The translations under genes were made by a program, and so were the position numbers. The notes below the pieces were generated by a model that was given only the letters and a program-made list of their open reading frames with translations, was not told the DNA's origin and did not search any database. Below are positions 53,206 to 64,000 of a DNA stretch of 64,000 bases, one piece after another. Positions within the stretch are counted from its first letter, which is position 1. Every line of letters begins with the position of its first letter. The DNA is from Xestospongia bergquistia (taxonomy: Eukaryota; Porifera; Demospongiae; Haplosclerida; Petrosiidae), in NCBI GenBank assembly GCA_963965975.1, contig OZ014425.1, positions 4,849,501 to 4,913,500 on the forward strand, written 5' to 3'.

Positions 53206-56200
53206 TCACATTTGATCTGAAGGAGGCTTTCTATTGTAATGTGATCTTGGACGATTGCCATGTTGCTGAGCTGGGTGATATGGTTGTGGTAACCGACGGT
53301 TACCAGATGGTTGTATATAAGGTTTGGTATTCACTAGCATAGCTAAACAATATAACATTAATGAAAGGAGTAATCTCCTTAGAATCACTAACAAACCTTG
53401 ATAATCTTCTTCTTCTTGTCGTTGCTTGTGTTTTAGTACAAGATGTTTCATTTCTTCTTTTTCTATCTTTAGTGCCTAAGAGAGAAAAAAGACACAGTAT
53501 ATCATTAATACTAATGAAAATATCTCTACTTGTTGTGTGGTTCTTAGGCCTGAAGCTAGTCCAGACTCTACTGGAATATTTAACTCCTTCAACTGAAAAG
53601 ACAGTTAACATTAAAGTTTAATAGTTGTGTCCATACTTGTTGTTTGTGTCCTTTCTTTGTCACAAGAGTAAACTTCATTTTAATTTGTCCATCCTGTTCT
53701 TTAATAGTCTCAACTAGAAAATAGAATACTCTCTGTTTGTTTGTTCATCTTTGTGGCTGTCTTACTTGGATTTTTGTCAGTTCCTGTTTTTCGTAGGTGC
53801 ATTGGAATGGCGATATCAACAGCTGGTACTTTAGTTGTGTTGTCAACTTTACGTGACTAGACAACAAACAAAACAGTCTCCTTCAGGAGAAGGAGGTGTC
53901 AAGAATACAAACCTCTATCATCATTTTATCGAGTACCGAAACAAAATCATCATCTTCTGGACAAGAGATGTGCTCAGGTCCACTCTTCAGGACGGCAGTA
54001 TCCTACCTCAATATGAAATTAGAGTAACAGATTATAAAATTATACCTCTCCAAAGGCGTCCACTTCTGTCAAAGTTTCATCCTCATCATTTTCCTCATCA
54101 TCATCCTACATATAAAATGATGACATCAGGAAGAATATTTATCAACTCACTTCCTCTTCCTCTTCCTCCTCTTCTTCCTCTTCCTCTTTGCTATTATGCT
54201 CAAATCCTCTCTCATCTTCTTCATCAGATTCTTCTCCACCACCTTCTCCCTCTTCTGTGTTACCAATTTTAGACTGGAAGTCTCTTTCCATATCAGCAAG
54301 TGCTTCATTTGCCTCTGATAAGTTAGAATAAATGACAATATTAGGACGTAATGAGACAAGAGTATCTGTTATCATAAAGTCAACTTCAAGTGGGAGTGGC
54401 TGACGCTTGTTCAATAGATAACACTATGAAATAAAATATATATATTATATATAATTATTAGATTTAATAAGTAACTTAATATCCTTAAATATTCCTAGAT
54501 ACTTTGTATAATTGTTTTAAAGCAAAATTTACCAATTATGAATGAAAACTGAACAATGACATATAATTTAATATTTGTAAGTAGTTGATAATGATAAGCT
54601 CTTATTATGTACTTTACCTGAAAAACAGTGAGGAAAGCGTCCAATTTTTTGCGTGAGGACCCATGATCAAAGTACATACCGCATGTATCTAGTAACACAC
54701 ATACTAATCTTGCCCGGAAATACGAGTCAAATGGGTCCAATGAACCAGCAGTTCCTATCATTAATGAAACGTCATACAAGTTGGCTTGACAACACCCACT
54801 CACCATTTAGACCATACCCAAATGTCAACATTGTATATAAAGTACGAAATATAACGTTAGATTCCACAAGTTGATAGTTATAAAGTTCTCCAAGGAACTT
54901 CATCATTGAGATACGTCTCTGATTCATGCGTAATAAATTCATCTCTAGACCTAACCTAATGTCCTCTAAGACGGCATCCACTACCCAAACTATTGCATCA
55001 TCACGATATGTTTTTAAACCAGCAAGAAGATTGGCAACACAATGGATGTTACTAAATTTAATATGCCAAACTTCAGATAGTGCTTCAACAGCCCATGTGA
55101 ATACCTGTATAGAGATATATGTAATATATAAATCATAATATTAACCCCCACCCCTATAGTTATTAAAATTAATTAATTAAAATTTAATAATAGTGATACT
55201 TGATCATTGATATTGTGAGATCAAGTCATTATAATCACGATATATGATATTTATGTGTCAATGCTCTCTTTAAGATAACTTACCTCTGGATTTGTCCAAG
55301 GAAGTTTACGAAATTGTTTTAAAATCTATGATAGATTACTTATCACTATAAACTAGTTATAATATCTCTCTACCTTTTCTGTGTTCACTTTATTGAGATC
55401 TTTATAAAGTAATTTACAAATATACTCGTGTAATGGAGGACGAAATATTCTTGTTGTAGGCTTTGTATCAGGAGGATTAGCAGCATATAATGCGTCTTCA
55501 ACCAAGGATTTCTGACGACCATCAAGATGTTGAACTTGCTTCTTTCTGAACATAATTTCCTAAAGAAATACAAAGAGAAATAAATGTCCTATAAATTAAG
55601 GGAATATATTAGATAGTGTTTTTTAATTGAAGTTATCAGCTCTAAACAGCTGTAATAAATACTAACTAGTAATGCTTTAGCTCTCAAATGGGAGTCAGGC
55701 GATCGGAGAAGATATCGTCCAGCATGTTCAATGAGAGTACAGGCTAACTCAACATTATGATGAGTGAACTCTTGTAAAGTTCTCTAAATAAAAAGAACAA
55801 ATTAATATACATAATGAACTAGTCTTTCACATACTGTAATGCATCGCATTGCTTCAGGTTTTGGAAACATTCCAAATTTAGTCATTTCAGCTAAAAAAAT
55901 AACTTAAATAAATTAATAATTCTTCTTCTTATTAATTACCAATAAAACGAGCATTTTTTATTTTTGTATGAACATAAATCTGATCCTTTTTACGTAATTG
56001 AAACCGAAAGTCTCTTGTTAACATGTCAACAAGATATGTTGAAATATCGGGAAGACAAGGATTGAGAGTGGCCACAAGACGAGCATAAAAAGGAACCAGA
56101 TCCATCCTACGAGAGGAGAAGGAGTGATATATGAGTGAGTACTTAAATGAACTGACCTGTTCTTATCAACATTAAACAAACTTTTGGCCAATTTTTGTCT

Positions 56201-58894
56201 ATTTAATTTGGTATTCATAAGACAAAATTGAACAGCAAACTAGTGACAATTTTGTCAAAAATATTAATTTATTTATAATTCTATTCTCACTTCATCAACA
56301 AATTTTCTGTTCATCATGTTTGGTAAACGTGTTAGTAACTCATCAAGCTGGTTTGGTTCAGGTGTCCCTCCACTGGTAGTAACAGCTGTATAATCCTCCA
56401 CAGGATCTATTAAACAGACAATATAAATTGCAAATTAAAGTGGGTGTAACCTTCAAGAGGCTGAGGCTCCTCCTCTTCCTCCTCCTCCTCTAATAACATT
56501 TCCTCTGTCTCTTTTATTACCTCTTCTAAAATCTTCTGTTCATCTAATATTTAATAATATGTAAACACTAATATTGCAACAATTATCATGCCTATTTCCA
56601 ATGACGTTGAATCATCTTCATTTGGTTCAACTTCCCCTGTTGAAGTATCAGAAGATTCTGACTCAATATGGCTTTTTTTTGTCCCCTCAAATAGAATCTA
56701 ATGAGCAAAAATGTGTAACAAATACAACTTGGATTTACTTACAGCTGGTATAAATGGTTTAATGTCAGTAATATCTTCGTAGAAAGATCTCTGATCTTCA
56801 TCTTCCCACAATGAAGAGGACCCAAACTCTGCCTACAATGAATAACAAGATACAAGATAGGGTTGTTGTCTATGTTACATCAGAGCCAAATGATGGTAGT
56901 AGGAGATCAATGGAAATATCGGAGACTTCCTGGGGGGTGTGGTCTTCAGGAAGATCAGGCATGTCTAGATCCAGCACATCCTATACAGACAATCAGTAAG
57001 ACTGTATAATAAAATGTAAATAACTTACTGAGAGTGTGGTAACATTGGAGAGTAATTTCTCATAACTCTTTTGAGCTTTTTCATTTTCTTCTTGTCTTTC
57101 GGCAGACAATTCTCCTTTGTTCTTAAAGAAAAAACATTGTCATATCTGATAACAATTTACTGACTAACCTGAAGTATTTGCCTGTCCTTACGAGCTCTCT
57201 TATGCATCTCTTTATGTTCATGAAGTAAGTAGCTCTTTACAAATTTAAAATGATCATGTAAAAGTAATTTAAACATTTCTTGTTTGTCTTTAGGAAGTAA
57301 CTATAAAAGAATGTAATGTAATTAAATATAGTACAAATTATATAAAAAACAAACTTGAAATTGAGGAGGTACTATATCATATTTTGTTAAAAGTGTTCTC
57401 TGTTTTCTTGGCAAGATACCAGCTAAGTCCTCAGCACAATGGCGGGCAAACCCAACTACTACAGGTAAGTAGGCGTGGCATTTCTTATCCACTACAATAA
57501 TCTCAAGAAGCATCTCATGAAGAACAGATATACCAATATCTTGATCAACAATACCAGAAATGACTAGCTACATGAGATAAGCTACTGACAATGTCCAGTA
57601 TGTATTATTATATACCTCTCCTAATAGTCTTAAACCTAGACGATACTTAGTAGAAACCACACCCTATAGAAATGATAGGTCATTGAATAGATGGATGGAT
57701 GGATAGATGGATGGATAGATGAATGGATGAATGAATGGATAGATGACTGTAGTTGAATGGATATATAACAAAATTAATGGATATATAACGAGATTAATGG
57801 ATATATAACAAGATTAATGGATATATAACAAGATTAATGGATGAATGGATAAATAAATGGACAAATATATAAGATAATTAATAAATAAATAATGGATAGA
57901 TAGAAAAATGGACAGATGGCATAAAATACTTTATCTTCTTCTCCTTCAATTTTTCCAGAATATATTTTTTGTAATTGATCCATTAATTGCTCACTGAAGT
58001 CACCATAGCGACAATGAAGTAGAGAACACATATGAACAGCACAACCCACATCAGAAAGCTATAAATAAGATAACAATAATAAAAACTTAATACTTTAATT
58101 AATTAAACCTTTAATTTAGCTTCAGCAATACTTGTTGCCTATAAAAAAGTAATATAACATCAATAAGTCACATGACAATCACATGACTTACTGCTTCCTG
58201 GATGTACTGGGTGAGATTTAAGTTATTAAACTCTTTAGTTAAGGCATCACGTTTCGATTCATTTAGTTCTCTCTGAATAAAATCGACCACACAAATTAAT
58301 AGGATGATGCATTTAACTTACTAGTTTTCTTGTAAATGCAGTATTCTTCTTGACACTGCCATCAAATTTACGAAGATTATCTTCATTAGGTCGACCTTCT
58401 ACAAAAAGACAATGGAATGATGTACTAGATATATCGATAGCTTAAAACAAACTGATTACCAATACTGGTACATCAGTGGCTTAGACACCATAAATTTTTT
58501 TTTTTTGGGGGGGGGCTCAAATGTAACCTGATATTTTCAAGCCCCCCCTGCCCCCCTATGTCTAAGCCAGTGTACATTGGATACCTGCAGCATTTAGGTT
58601 CTTATCTCTGAATTCTTCTTTCTGTTTAATTTTTACTGTAACTTCTTCTAAAGACTGCAATGCTTGTTGCTAATAATAATAAAATAATAAATTCTTTGAT
58701 TTGAGGTTATGGGACTATAATACATTATAATTACACCTGATATATTATTATAATATAATAATATGTAACCTTCTCTTCTTCAGTCAGTTTAGGTTCTTCG
58801 TCAATTTGCTCAGTAATCTGTGTACACAAAAAACTAACTCATCATAAAATTGCTCTTCTTTTAAGAGCACCTTGTCTTCAGGAGATTTCTCCAT
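53206..58894 (-). CDS. UPF2: UPF2, nonsense-mediated mRNA decay factor, spliced
   Basis: UPF2 bridges UPF1 and the exon-junction-bound UPF3 in nonsense-mediated decay. The minus-strand gene starts MEKSPEDK (ATG 58894), followed by charged segments and SVKKNTAFTRKL (human SLKKNTAFVKKL). The first MIF4G domain contains AEAKLKLSDVGCAVHMCSLL and the motif ARHCAEDLAGILPRKQRTLL. NKGELSAERQEENEKAQKSY and FGSSSLWEDEDQRSFYEDIT follow. The second and third MIF4G domains include EDIRLGLEMNLLRMNQRRIS, KFLGELYNYQLVESNVIFRT and LLDTCGMYFDHGSSRKKLDA. An acidic region (~54400-54140) precedes the C-terminal UPF1-binding part (VDIAIPMHLRK, RQEEEDYQ) and the end PPSDQM, TGA at 53208-53206. The N-terminal basic region is much shorter than in human UPF2. 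Confidence 0.95.
57680..57900. repeat. GATG tetranucleotide and 20-bp repeats in a UPF2 intron
   Basis: A degenerate (GATG/GATA)n block (about 57680-57745) is followed by four copies of a 20-bp unit, ATATATAACAAGATTAATGG (57761-57840), then more GATG-like units. Together they enlarge one UPF2 intron to over 200 bp. Confidence 0.88.
58475..58571. mobile_element. Very short MITE-like element in a UPF2 intron
   Basis: A 97-bp sequence begins CAGTGGCTTAGACA and its reverse-complemented right end begins ACTGGCTTAGACA. It is flanked by 6-bp direct repeats GTACAT at 58469-58474 and 58572-58577. The inside pairs T and G runs (about 58496-58515) and a C-rich stretch (58541-58556), so the whole element could fold back on itself. 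It resembles the poly-C/G MITE at 52661 in style but not in sequence. Confidence 0.6.
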
Positions 58895-59255
58895 CTTTGA
58901 ATCAATTAAACTCCACCTAAGTTTGCTGCCAGTATTGCTAGCCACACCCCATGGTCCACCCATACTTGTGTTGCATAACAGAGTTGCAATGATATCTTGC
59001 TTACTTATAGTTGTGCAACCTTCTCACATCTTATATAAAGAAACATAGAATGATGAAAAGAATCAGGAAAAGGTTAGGCCTCAAAGAAAGAATATCATCT
59101 TTACTGTCTAAGACACCTGGAATAAACTATGATCATTTGATCACTAGAGTTGAGTTGAATCTGAGTGAGAAGACTGTTGATCCTGTAACTAGAAGAGGAG
59201 ACTTATTTTTATAACAACTTGTTACATTAGAGACTGCACTACAAAATATAAAAGT
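58895..59255. promoter_or_regulatory. Divergent region, UPF2 / small HEAT-repeat gene
   Basis: 361 bp between divergent ATGs. It includes CTTATATAAAG at about 59030 and a small open frame (below). It should carry the UPF2 promoter and that of the HEAT gene. Confidence 0.45.
59053..59214 (+). CDS. Small uncharacterised ORF upstream of the HEAT gene
   Basis: From the ATG at about 59053 the frame reads MMKRIRKRLGLKERISSLLS and continues about 34 more residues to GDLFL and a stop at about 59214. It is basic at the N-terminus and has no stop-rich shadow on the other strand. I do not recognise it. A TATATAAAG lies about 20 bp upstream. It may be a real small protein, an upstream ORF in the 5' leader of the HEAT gene, or chance. 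Confidence 0.25.
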   Translation: MKRIRKRLGLKERISSLLSKTPGINYDHLITRVELNLSEKTVDPVTRRGDLFL

Positions 59256-59588
59256 ATGTCTGACGAATCATTCCACGATTACATCAAACGTACGTATGAT
59301 CCAGATCCCAAGAAGAGAAAGCAAGCACTTAAAGATCTCTGCCCATGTCACGTTAGAGCTGACATTCCCGAATTATGGGAGAGAATATTTGAGTGTCTCC
59401 ACGATGAAGACGGCATAGTGCGAGATCAGGCATTACACGCTCTTGGTGACGGATCACCAACTCATTTAGAAGAGAGAATTGTTGAGGCTGTTGAAAAGAT
59501 GTACAATGATCCTAATCCTGATGTAAAGAAGAAAGCTCGAAGAATGTTGAACTCATATAGGAGAACCGGAAAATGGAACGTTTTATAA
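59256..59588 (+). CDS. Small HEAT-repeat protein, intronless
   Basis: A 110-aa single-exon protein starting MSDESFHDYIKRTYDPDPKK. It reads as two to three HEAT-like helical hairpins: KKRKQALKDLCPCHVRADIP, then DEDGIVRDQALHALGDGSP, then DPNPDVKKKARRMLNSYRRT and the end GKWNVL. The combination of a CPCHVR motif, D(D/G)SP after the second repeat and a C-terminal YRRTGK resembles small HEAT-repeat proteins I associate with bacteria and some fungi. This is recall, not a database result. No signal peptide or membrane segment is seen. It lacks introns in a genome where most genes have many. Function is unknown; HEAT repeats bind proteins. Confidence 0.75.
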   Translation: MSDESFHDYIKRTYDPDPKKRKQALKDLCPCHVRADIPELWERIFECLHDEDGIVRDQALHALGDGSPTHLEERIVEAVEKMYNDPNPDVKKKARRMLNSYRRTGKWNVL

Positions 59589-59925
59589 TTGATTCAAAAT
59601 ATTAATTACAATTAATTAATGCATTAAACAATAATAATAATACATAATTGTGTTGTTCTTTCTGACGTTATTGAATTGTTTGTTTATATTTCTTGCTTGC
59701 TATTTAATGTGAAATGCAATGTTGTTATGCAATATGTTTATCATTAATTATAGTAACAGCTGTATAGTAAAGGCAGAGCAAACAGAGCCTGTTATCATTT
59801 TGTGTGTATTACGTCATGTGACGTCACTAAGCTCTAAGGTAAGGCACGCCACGATCTTTGAGCCTTGGAAAGGTGAGATCGCTGTGCTAATAACACTGCT
59901 AATTAGTCGGTCAGTCTTGTTTGAA
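59589..59925. promoter_or_regulatory. Upstream region of PKA RII with a full CRE
   Basis: A 337-bp gap. After the AT-rich 3' part of the HEAT gene comes a region with TACGTCATGTGACGTCA at 59810-59826. It contains the full CRE palindrome TGACGTCA (59819-59826) and a TACGTCA half site, about 100 bp before the ATG. Confidence 0.6.
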
Positions 59926-62200
59926 ATGAGTGCGACCATTCCCGAGGGTCTCACTGAACTCCTGGAAGAGTTCGCTGTTGCTGTGTTAAGAGAGAAACCC
60001 AGTGATCTGCTTCAATTCGCTGCTCAATATTTCAACAACAGTTTAGAACAGCGTACACAAACAACCGCACAACGTGTAGGACCTGATCAAATGGAGTCAG
60101 AAAACATGGCTGCTGATACAGCTGGTAGAGAAATTGAGATGACCATCACTGGAGGTACTAACGCATTTTCTCTTGATTAATTTCTATATTTTTCTCATTA
60201 CTAGATTCTGATGAAGAAGACATACCCTCAGATGTTTATCGTAGAACAATGAATTACCGTCGTCGCTCAGTATTTGCAGAAGCCTACATTCCAGGAGAGG
60301 ATGAAGCAAAGGTTTGTTGACATCACTCACCTGTACAAATAGTCATTGGTTTTATTTTTTGTTAGGTTGTCCATCCAAAAACTGATGAACAAAGACGAAG
60401 ACTAGTTGTGGCCGTAAAGAAGATCTTCCTTTTTCGAGCATTAGATCAGGTTTTTGTTTAACACACCAAGGCACTCTCTTTGTAATATGATTTTAATAAT
60501 GGAAGATTATAATACTGACAAAATTTGGTCTTTCCTCTAAATCTCAGGCCAAAACATTAACACAAGCTTTGAATTGTTTTGCTTTAAGTATTTAACACAT
60601 TTTTTTGAACCATTAGCTCATTGGTACTTGTTGATGACTAAATATTTGTCTTGATTTTCTCATGTGTAACTAGAAGAGCATTTTATTTACCCAATTTTCA
60701 ATGTTATGTCATCAATAATATCAGTATACAAGTAGTAACATTTTTATCCTTTAACAGGAGCAGTTGAATGAAGTATTAGACGCCATGTTTGAGAAACAGG
60801 TCAGTAATCAATATATATAACATTGCTTTGTGTAACAGTCCTGATGCAGTTAATATAAACGAGCTGAATATGTATTATGTAACCTCAAATATCCTACAAT
60901 TTATGTTAATAATGACAGTTATTACCGGTACTTACCCCTTACAAACATTATAGGTTGTATCTGGTGAGACAGTCATTGAGCAAGGAGATGATGGTGATAA
61001 TTTTTACGTCATCGATAGGTTAGTCCCAAGTTTGTATAACTACAACATAATGTAGTATAGTAACGTTTGAACAATAGTACAAGTTATTTTACACGATGAT
61101 GACGTTTAATGACAGCTATTTGTTTGTATAGTGGAACATTTGATTGTCTTCAGACACAACATGGATCTAGTGGTGAGCCTAAGCTGGTATGATGATGTCA
61201 TCACATTGGCATTTAATGTGTAAATTATATATTATAGGTGTTTCAATACAATGGAGAAGGATTCTTTGGAGAGTTGGCTTTGATGTACAATACTCCAAGG
61301 TAATTTTTGAAAATTATATAATTTATTTGTGTGTGTGTTTGTTTTTAGAGCTGCTACTGTTGTATCTACCTCTCCTGGAGTTCTCTGGGGTCTAGATCGT
61401 AAAACTTTTAAGAGGATCCTTTGTGAATCTACTAGCAAGAAGGTCTGTTTATAATATTTTTTGTAATTATTTTTTAAAATTAAATAGCGTTCAACTTATC
61501 AAGCTTTCTTAGAATCTGTCCCAATGTTGAAGACTTTAGAGGTTAGAAACAATGAGTTGATATATAAATGGCAGATGGATGGAGGAGTGTGTTTATAACA
61601 TTTATTTTCCTTGCTAGCCATATGAGTTACTGAACTTAGCTGATGCATTAGAAAGGAAATACTACTCTGATGGTGATTGCATTATTAAAGAGGTAACCTA
61701 CACCTTGTAACAGGAACCACTTGTAATTTCATTTCAAAAGGGAGACAGTGCTGATAGCTTCTACATTGTTGAGGAGGGTACTGTAGAAATTACCAGACAA
61801 GACATAGTCAGTATTTAATAAACTTCATCAAGTCATTGTTTATTTCGTTTAGAATGGCATAAATGTTTTTCTCAATACTTGTACTAAAGGACAATATTTT
61901 GGGGGTCAGTATTTACTTATGAATGACTTCATATCTTGATTATAAATATTAGAGTTAGCTTTGTTGACTCACAAACCTCGTGCTGCTTCAATTCATGCTA
62001 AGGGGGATGTGATATGTGCTGGTAAGGAAGCGATACTTTAAAACAGTTCTATACTATATTTCATTTTAGTGTTGGAAGTTGGTGCTTTTGAACGTCTTCT
62101 TGGCCCATGTAAGGAGGTTATGCAGCGCAACTTTCAACATTATGAAGAGCAGTTAATGCACCTTTTTGGTACGACATTAGATATATCTGATGCTCGATAA
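59926..62200 (+). CDS. PRKAR2: cAMP-dependent protein kinase type II regulatory subunit, spliced
   Basis: The subunit holds the PKA catalytic subunit inactive until cAMP binds. The start [20 protein letters not shown] (ATG 59926) is the docking/dimerisation helix pair (family: IPPGLTELLQGYTVEVL), continuing [16 protein letters not shown]. The inhibitor site is [10 protein letters not shown] (~60262), with Ser in the phospho-acceptor position as in RII (RRVSVCAETY), so it is RII rather than RI. cAMP-binding domain A has [19 protein letters not shown] (~61255-61362) and domain B has [19 protein letters not shown] (~61895-61995); both keep the Glu and Arg of the phosphate-binding cassette. The end is LDISDAR, TAA at 62198-62200. 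An open frame reaches back to 59719 but the chosen Met aligns with the family. Confidence 0.95.
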
Positions 62201-62577
62201 CTCAAGTATGTATTATCAATAGTATTATGTTAAAAACTTAAATGTGCATCACGTAATTCAATAGGGATATTATTATCACAACGAAATAAAAATTATATTA
62301 TGATTTAATTAATTTTACTATTGTATTGTGTAATAATTATAATACTTGTTATTTGTGACTGTATTGTTAGGAGATAAGTACATATTTTGCAATAATATAT
62401 TTAATACATCAATAAACCATCAGAACATCAAATGATTTTAATATAATTATCGTAAAACTAAAGTAATTAATTATTACTATTATAATAAAAAAGTGATAGA
62501 AAACTAATAATGTTACGAACACATGACCTGTATGTGACTGTCACATGACATAAACAAAATAATAACACATGAACTTG
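62201..62577. other. Tail-to-tail intergenic region, PKA RII / secreted protein
   Basis: A 377-bp strongly AT-rich gap with AATAAA-type signals (AACGAAATAAAAATT near 62280; AATACATCAATAAACC near 62402). It includes TATGTGACTGTCACATGACA at about 62531-62550, an inverted pair of the dispersed motif. No gene is seen. Confidence 0.6.
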
Positions 62578-63748
62578 TTAAACATTTAAAGTAACTTTAG
62601 CAGTTTCTCCATCAGATTCATCGATAACAAGAGTAGCGCGATAATCACCATCTTTAACATCAGTTTTGATTGCACTTATAGCATTATTGTAATCTGTACT
62701 GCCTTGATTAAGTACTGTAAAATAGAACTAAAATAAAGAAAGATTGAAGCATGTCTTAAAACATTTTGTCTTACTTTTGCTAGTTTTCTAGCACCGACAT
62801 CATCTCGATTGATAACTTCTAACTTAACACTGTCGGCTTGTATAACTGTGATATCATTACTCTAACAATAGATATTTTAAATTAATAGAAGGACAAGTCA
62901 TAATCAGTTGTTCTCACTTTCGTTAGCTGTTTGGCAAGAGAAAGTAATTTTCCTTCTTGTGGTTGAGGTATGTCTCCACCATACATTGTCAAACTCTTAA
63001 AATAGCAAAGAAAATTGAATGATTATTATGATCATAGCTTTTGAGTTAATATAAATTTAACTCCCTAATAATACCTTGGATATTGACATTGTGTAGTCAA
63101 GGAAACATTGATATCCCTCAGTCCCAGCTTGGCTTATACTGCAAGTGCCATTGTCAAGAACCCAGCATTTATTACATGTACATGTTCCATTTACACTGTC
63201 ACATGATTCTGTACGACCCATCCCACATGTGTCAGAGCATCTTTTACTACAATCATTGCCCCAGTAACCAGCCGGACATTCTAAATAGATACATTATGTA
63301 TGTTTTCAGTATAATGGAGTACCTTCACATAAATATATATTATTAACAGCAAGTTTCTTTCCAATAGGGCACTGACAGTATGGTCCACTCATTCCTATAA
63401 TGCAGGTTCCACCTCCACTGCAAGTAATATCAGCACAGCTCACTGCAAAGATGAAACATAAACGGTCATTATATATGTTTGAAACTTCATAGCTATAATC
63501 CTGTCATATCAATTAAATTATTAAATATTATTTAAAATTTGCTTATTTATGCATATAACATTTCGAAGGATGAGGAGGAGGAAGCAAGGAGATCCTCCCC
63601 CTGCAAAATATCTACTGTAAAATTATAAAGACTATTTACTTGCAGATCCAGAGCCAGAGCCGGAGCCAGAACCTGACTCAGAAATGTGGCCAGCTCCGTA
63701 GCTATTAGTCACTAGAAACACAATGATGTAGATCACGACACCCTTCAT
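62578..63748 (-). CDS. Secreted Cys-rich/EGF-like protein, unknown function, spliced
   Basis: The minus-strand start MKGVVIYIIVFLVTNSYG (ATG 63748) is a signal peptide, followed by HISES and a Gly-Ser repeat (GSGSGSGSGSAS) that looks like a linker or glycosaminoglycan attachment stretch. Next exons give an EGF-like module (SCADITCSGGGTCIIGMSG, then PYCQCPIG) and a second Cys-rich module (CPAGYWGNDCSKRCSDTCG, then SVNGTCTCNKCW). The C-terminal ~110 residues have no Cys-rich motif (YGGDIPQPQEGKLLSLAKQL, AISAIKTDVKDGDYRATLVI) and end ETAKVTLNV, TAA at 62580-62578. No transmembrane segment follows, so it should be secreted or in the matrix. I do not recognise the C-terminal domain. Domain order was read from four or five exons; joins were not all verified. 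Confidence 0.75.
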
Positions 63749-64000
63749 TGTAACGCCCCCTCAAGTGGAGATTGCAACTGCAAAACTATAGAGAATGGTA
63801 GATTACTAACGTCTTAGTAGACCAATGCAGCTCTCTATTACTTGGATTTCAAAAGAAATAATATTTAAGTTGCTGCAAGCTTGCTTCGGATTGTCGTGGC
63901 TGTAAAAAAGGAGGATCTATTCTACTGGCGCGAACTTGCAGAGAATTCGCCTATTTTTCTCCACGTTGCCATGGCGAAGGAAAAACAGACATGACCCCGG
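63749..64000. other. Upstream region of the secreted-protein gene
   Basis: 252 bp with the likely promoter and 5' UTR of the minus-strand gene. Near the right edge GCCATGG at 63969-63975 would start only seven codons (MAKEKQT) before a stop, unless spliced. No gene can be supported. Confidence 0.4.

Noticed and set aside
59719..59925. N-terminal extension of the PKA regulatory subunit
   Set aside because: The frame is open but contains the CRE and no family similarity; the docking helix starts right after the Met at 59926.
63971..63994. ATG in a good context (GCCATGG) at the right edge
   Set aside because: It stops after seven codons; without sequence to the right no gene can be supported.

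Overview
This window is nuclear DNA from a compact animal genome. The genes are conserved metazoan ones, cut by many short AT-rich introns (often 45-100 bp) with ordinary GT/AG borders, and neighbouring genes are separated by only about 60-400 bp. The gene set (HUWE1, a four-repeat calcium channel, CLN8, a PCTAIRE kinase, APPL), the very short introns and the low GC content fit a demosponge such as Amphimedon. That organism call is inference; no marker in the window proves it.

Layout. 1-3305 (+): 3' part of an APPL-type adaptor (end of BAR, PH, PTB, Pro-rich tail). 3419-9362 (+): URB2/Npa2, ribosome biogenesis. 9424-13024 (-): cytosolic glutaminyl-tRNA synthetase. 13185-21900 (+): high-voltage-type calcium channel alpha1 with an EEEE filter. 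22263-26344 (-): CDK16/17/18 kinase with two candidate first exons. 26588-28547 (-): ANKRD16. 28656-30418 (+): SLC35B4 nucleotide-sugar transporter. 30546-31592 (-): COMMD7. 31732-32607 and 33323-34198 (+): two tandem intronless CLN8 paralogs. 34707-52298 (-): HUWE1, a giant HECT ubiquitin ligase, with a tRNA-Ser(CGA) gene on the opposite strand inside one intron. 53206-58894 (-): UPF2, nonsense-mediated decay. 59256-59588 (+): a small intronless HEAT-repeat protein. 59926-62200 (+): type II PKA regulatory subunit. 62578-63748 (-): a secreted Cys-rich/EGF-like protein of unknown function.

The genes do not form one pathway. They are mostly housekeeping and signalling genes packed head-to-head, tail-to-tail or in tandem. 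Four short inverted-repeat elements (MITE-like) are visible; the clearest is a hAT-type element with a perfect 8-bp target duplication at 52653-52979. Microsatellites and minisatellites sit in introns, and one HUWE1 intron is almost pure trinucleotide repeat.

I did not find a new multi-gene system. The points most worth a second look are the charge-poor S4 segments of the calcium channel, the mosaic identity of the two CLN8 copies, the HECT catalytic cysteine codon split by an intron, a recurrent intronic TCACATGA dyad, a full CRE just upstream of the PKA regulatory subunit, the bacterial-looking intronless HEAT protein, and the lineage-specific secreted protein. Gene limits are start and stop codons read from the sequence; exon joins were checked by eye at selected junctions only.
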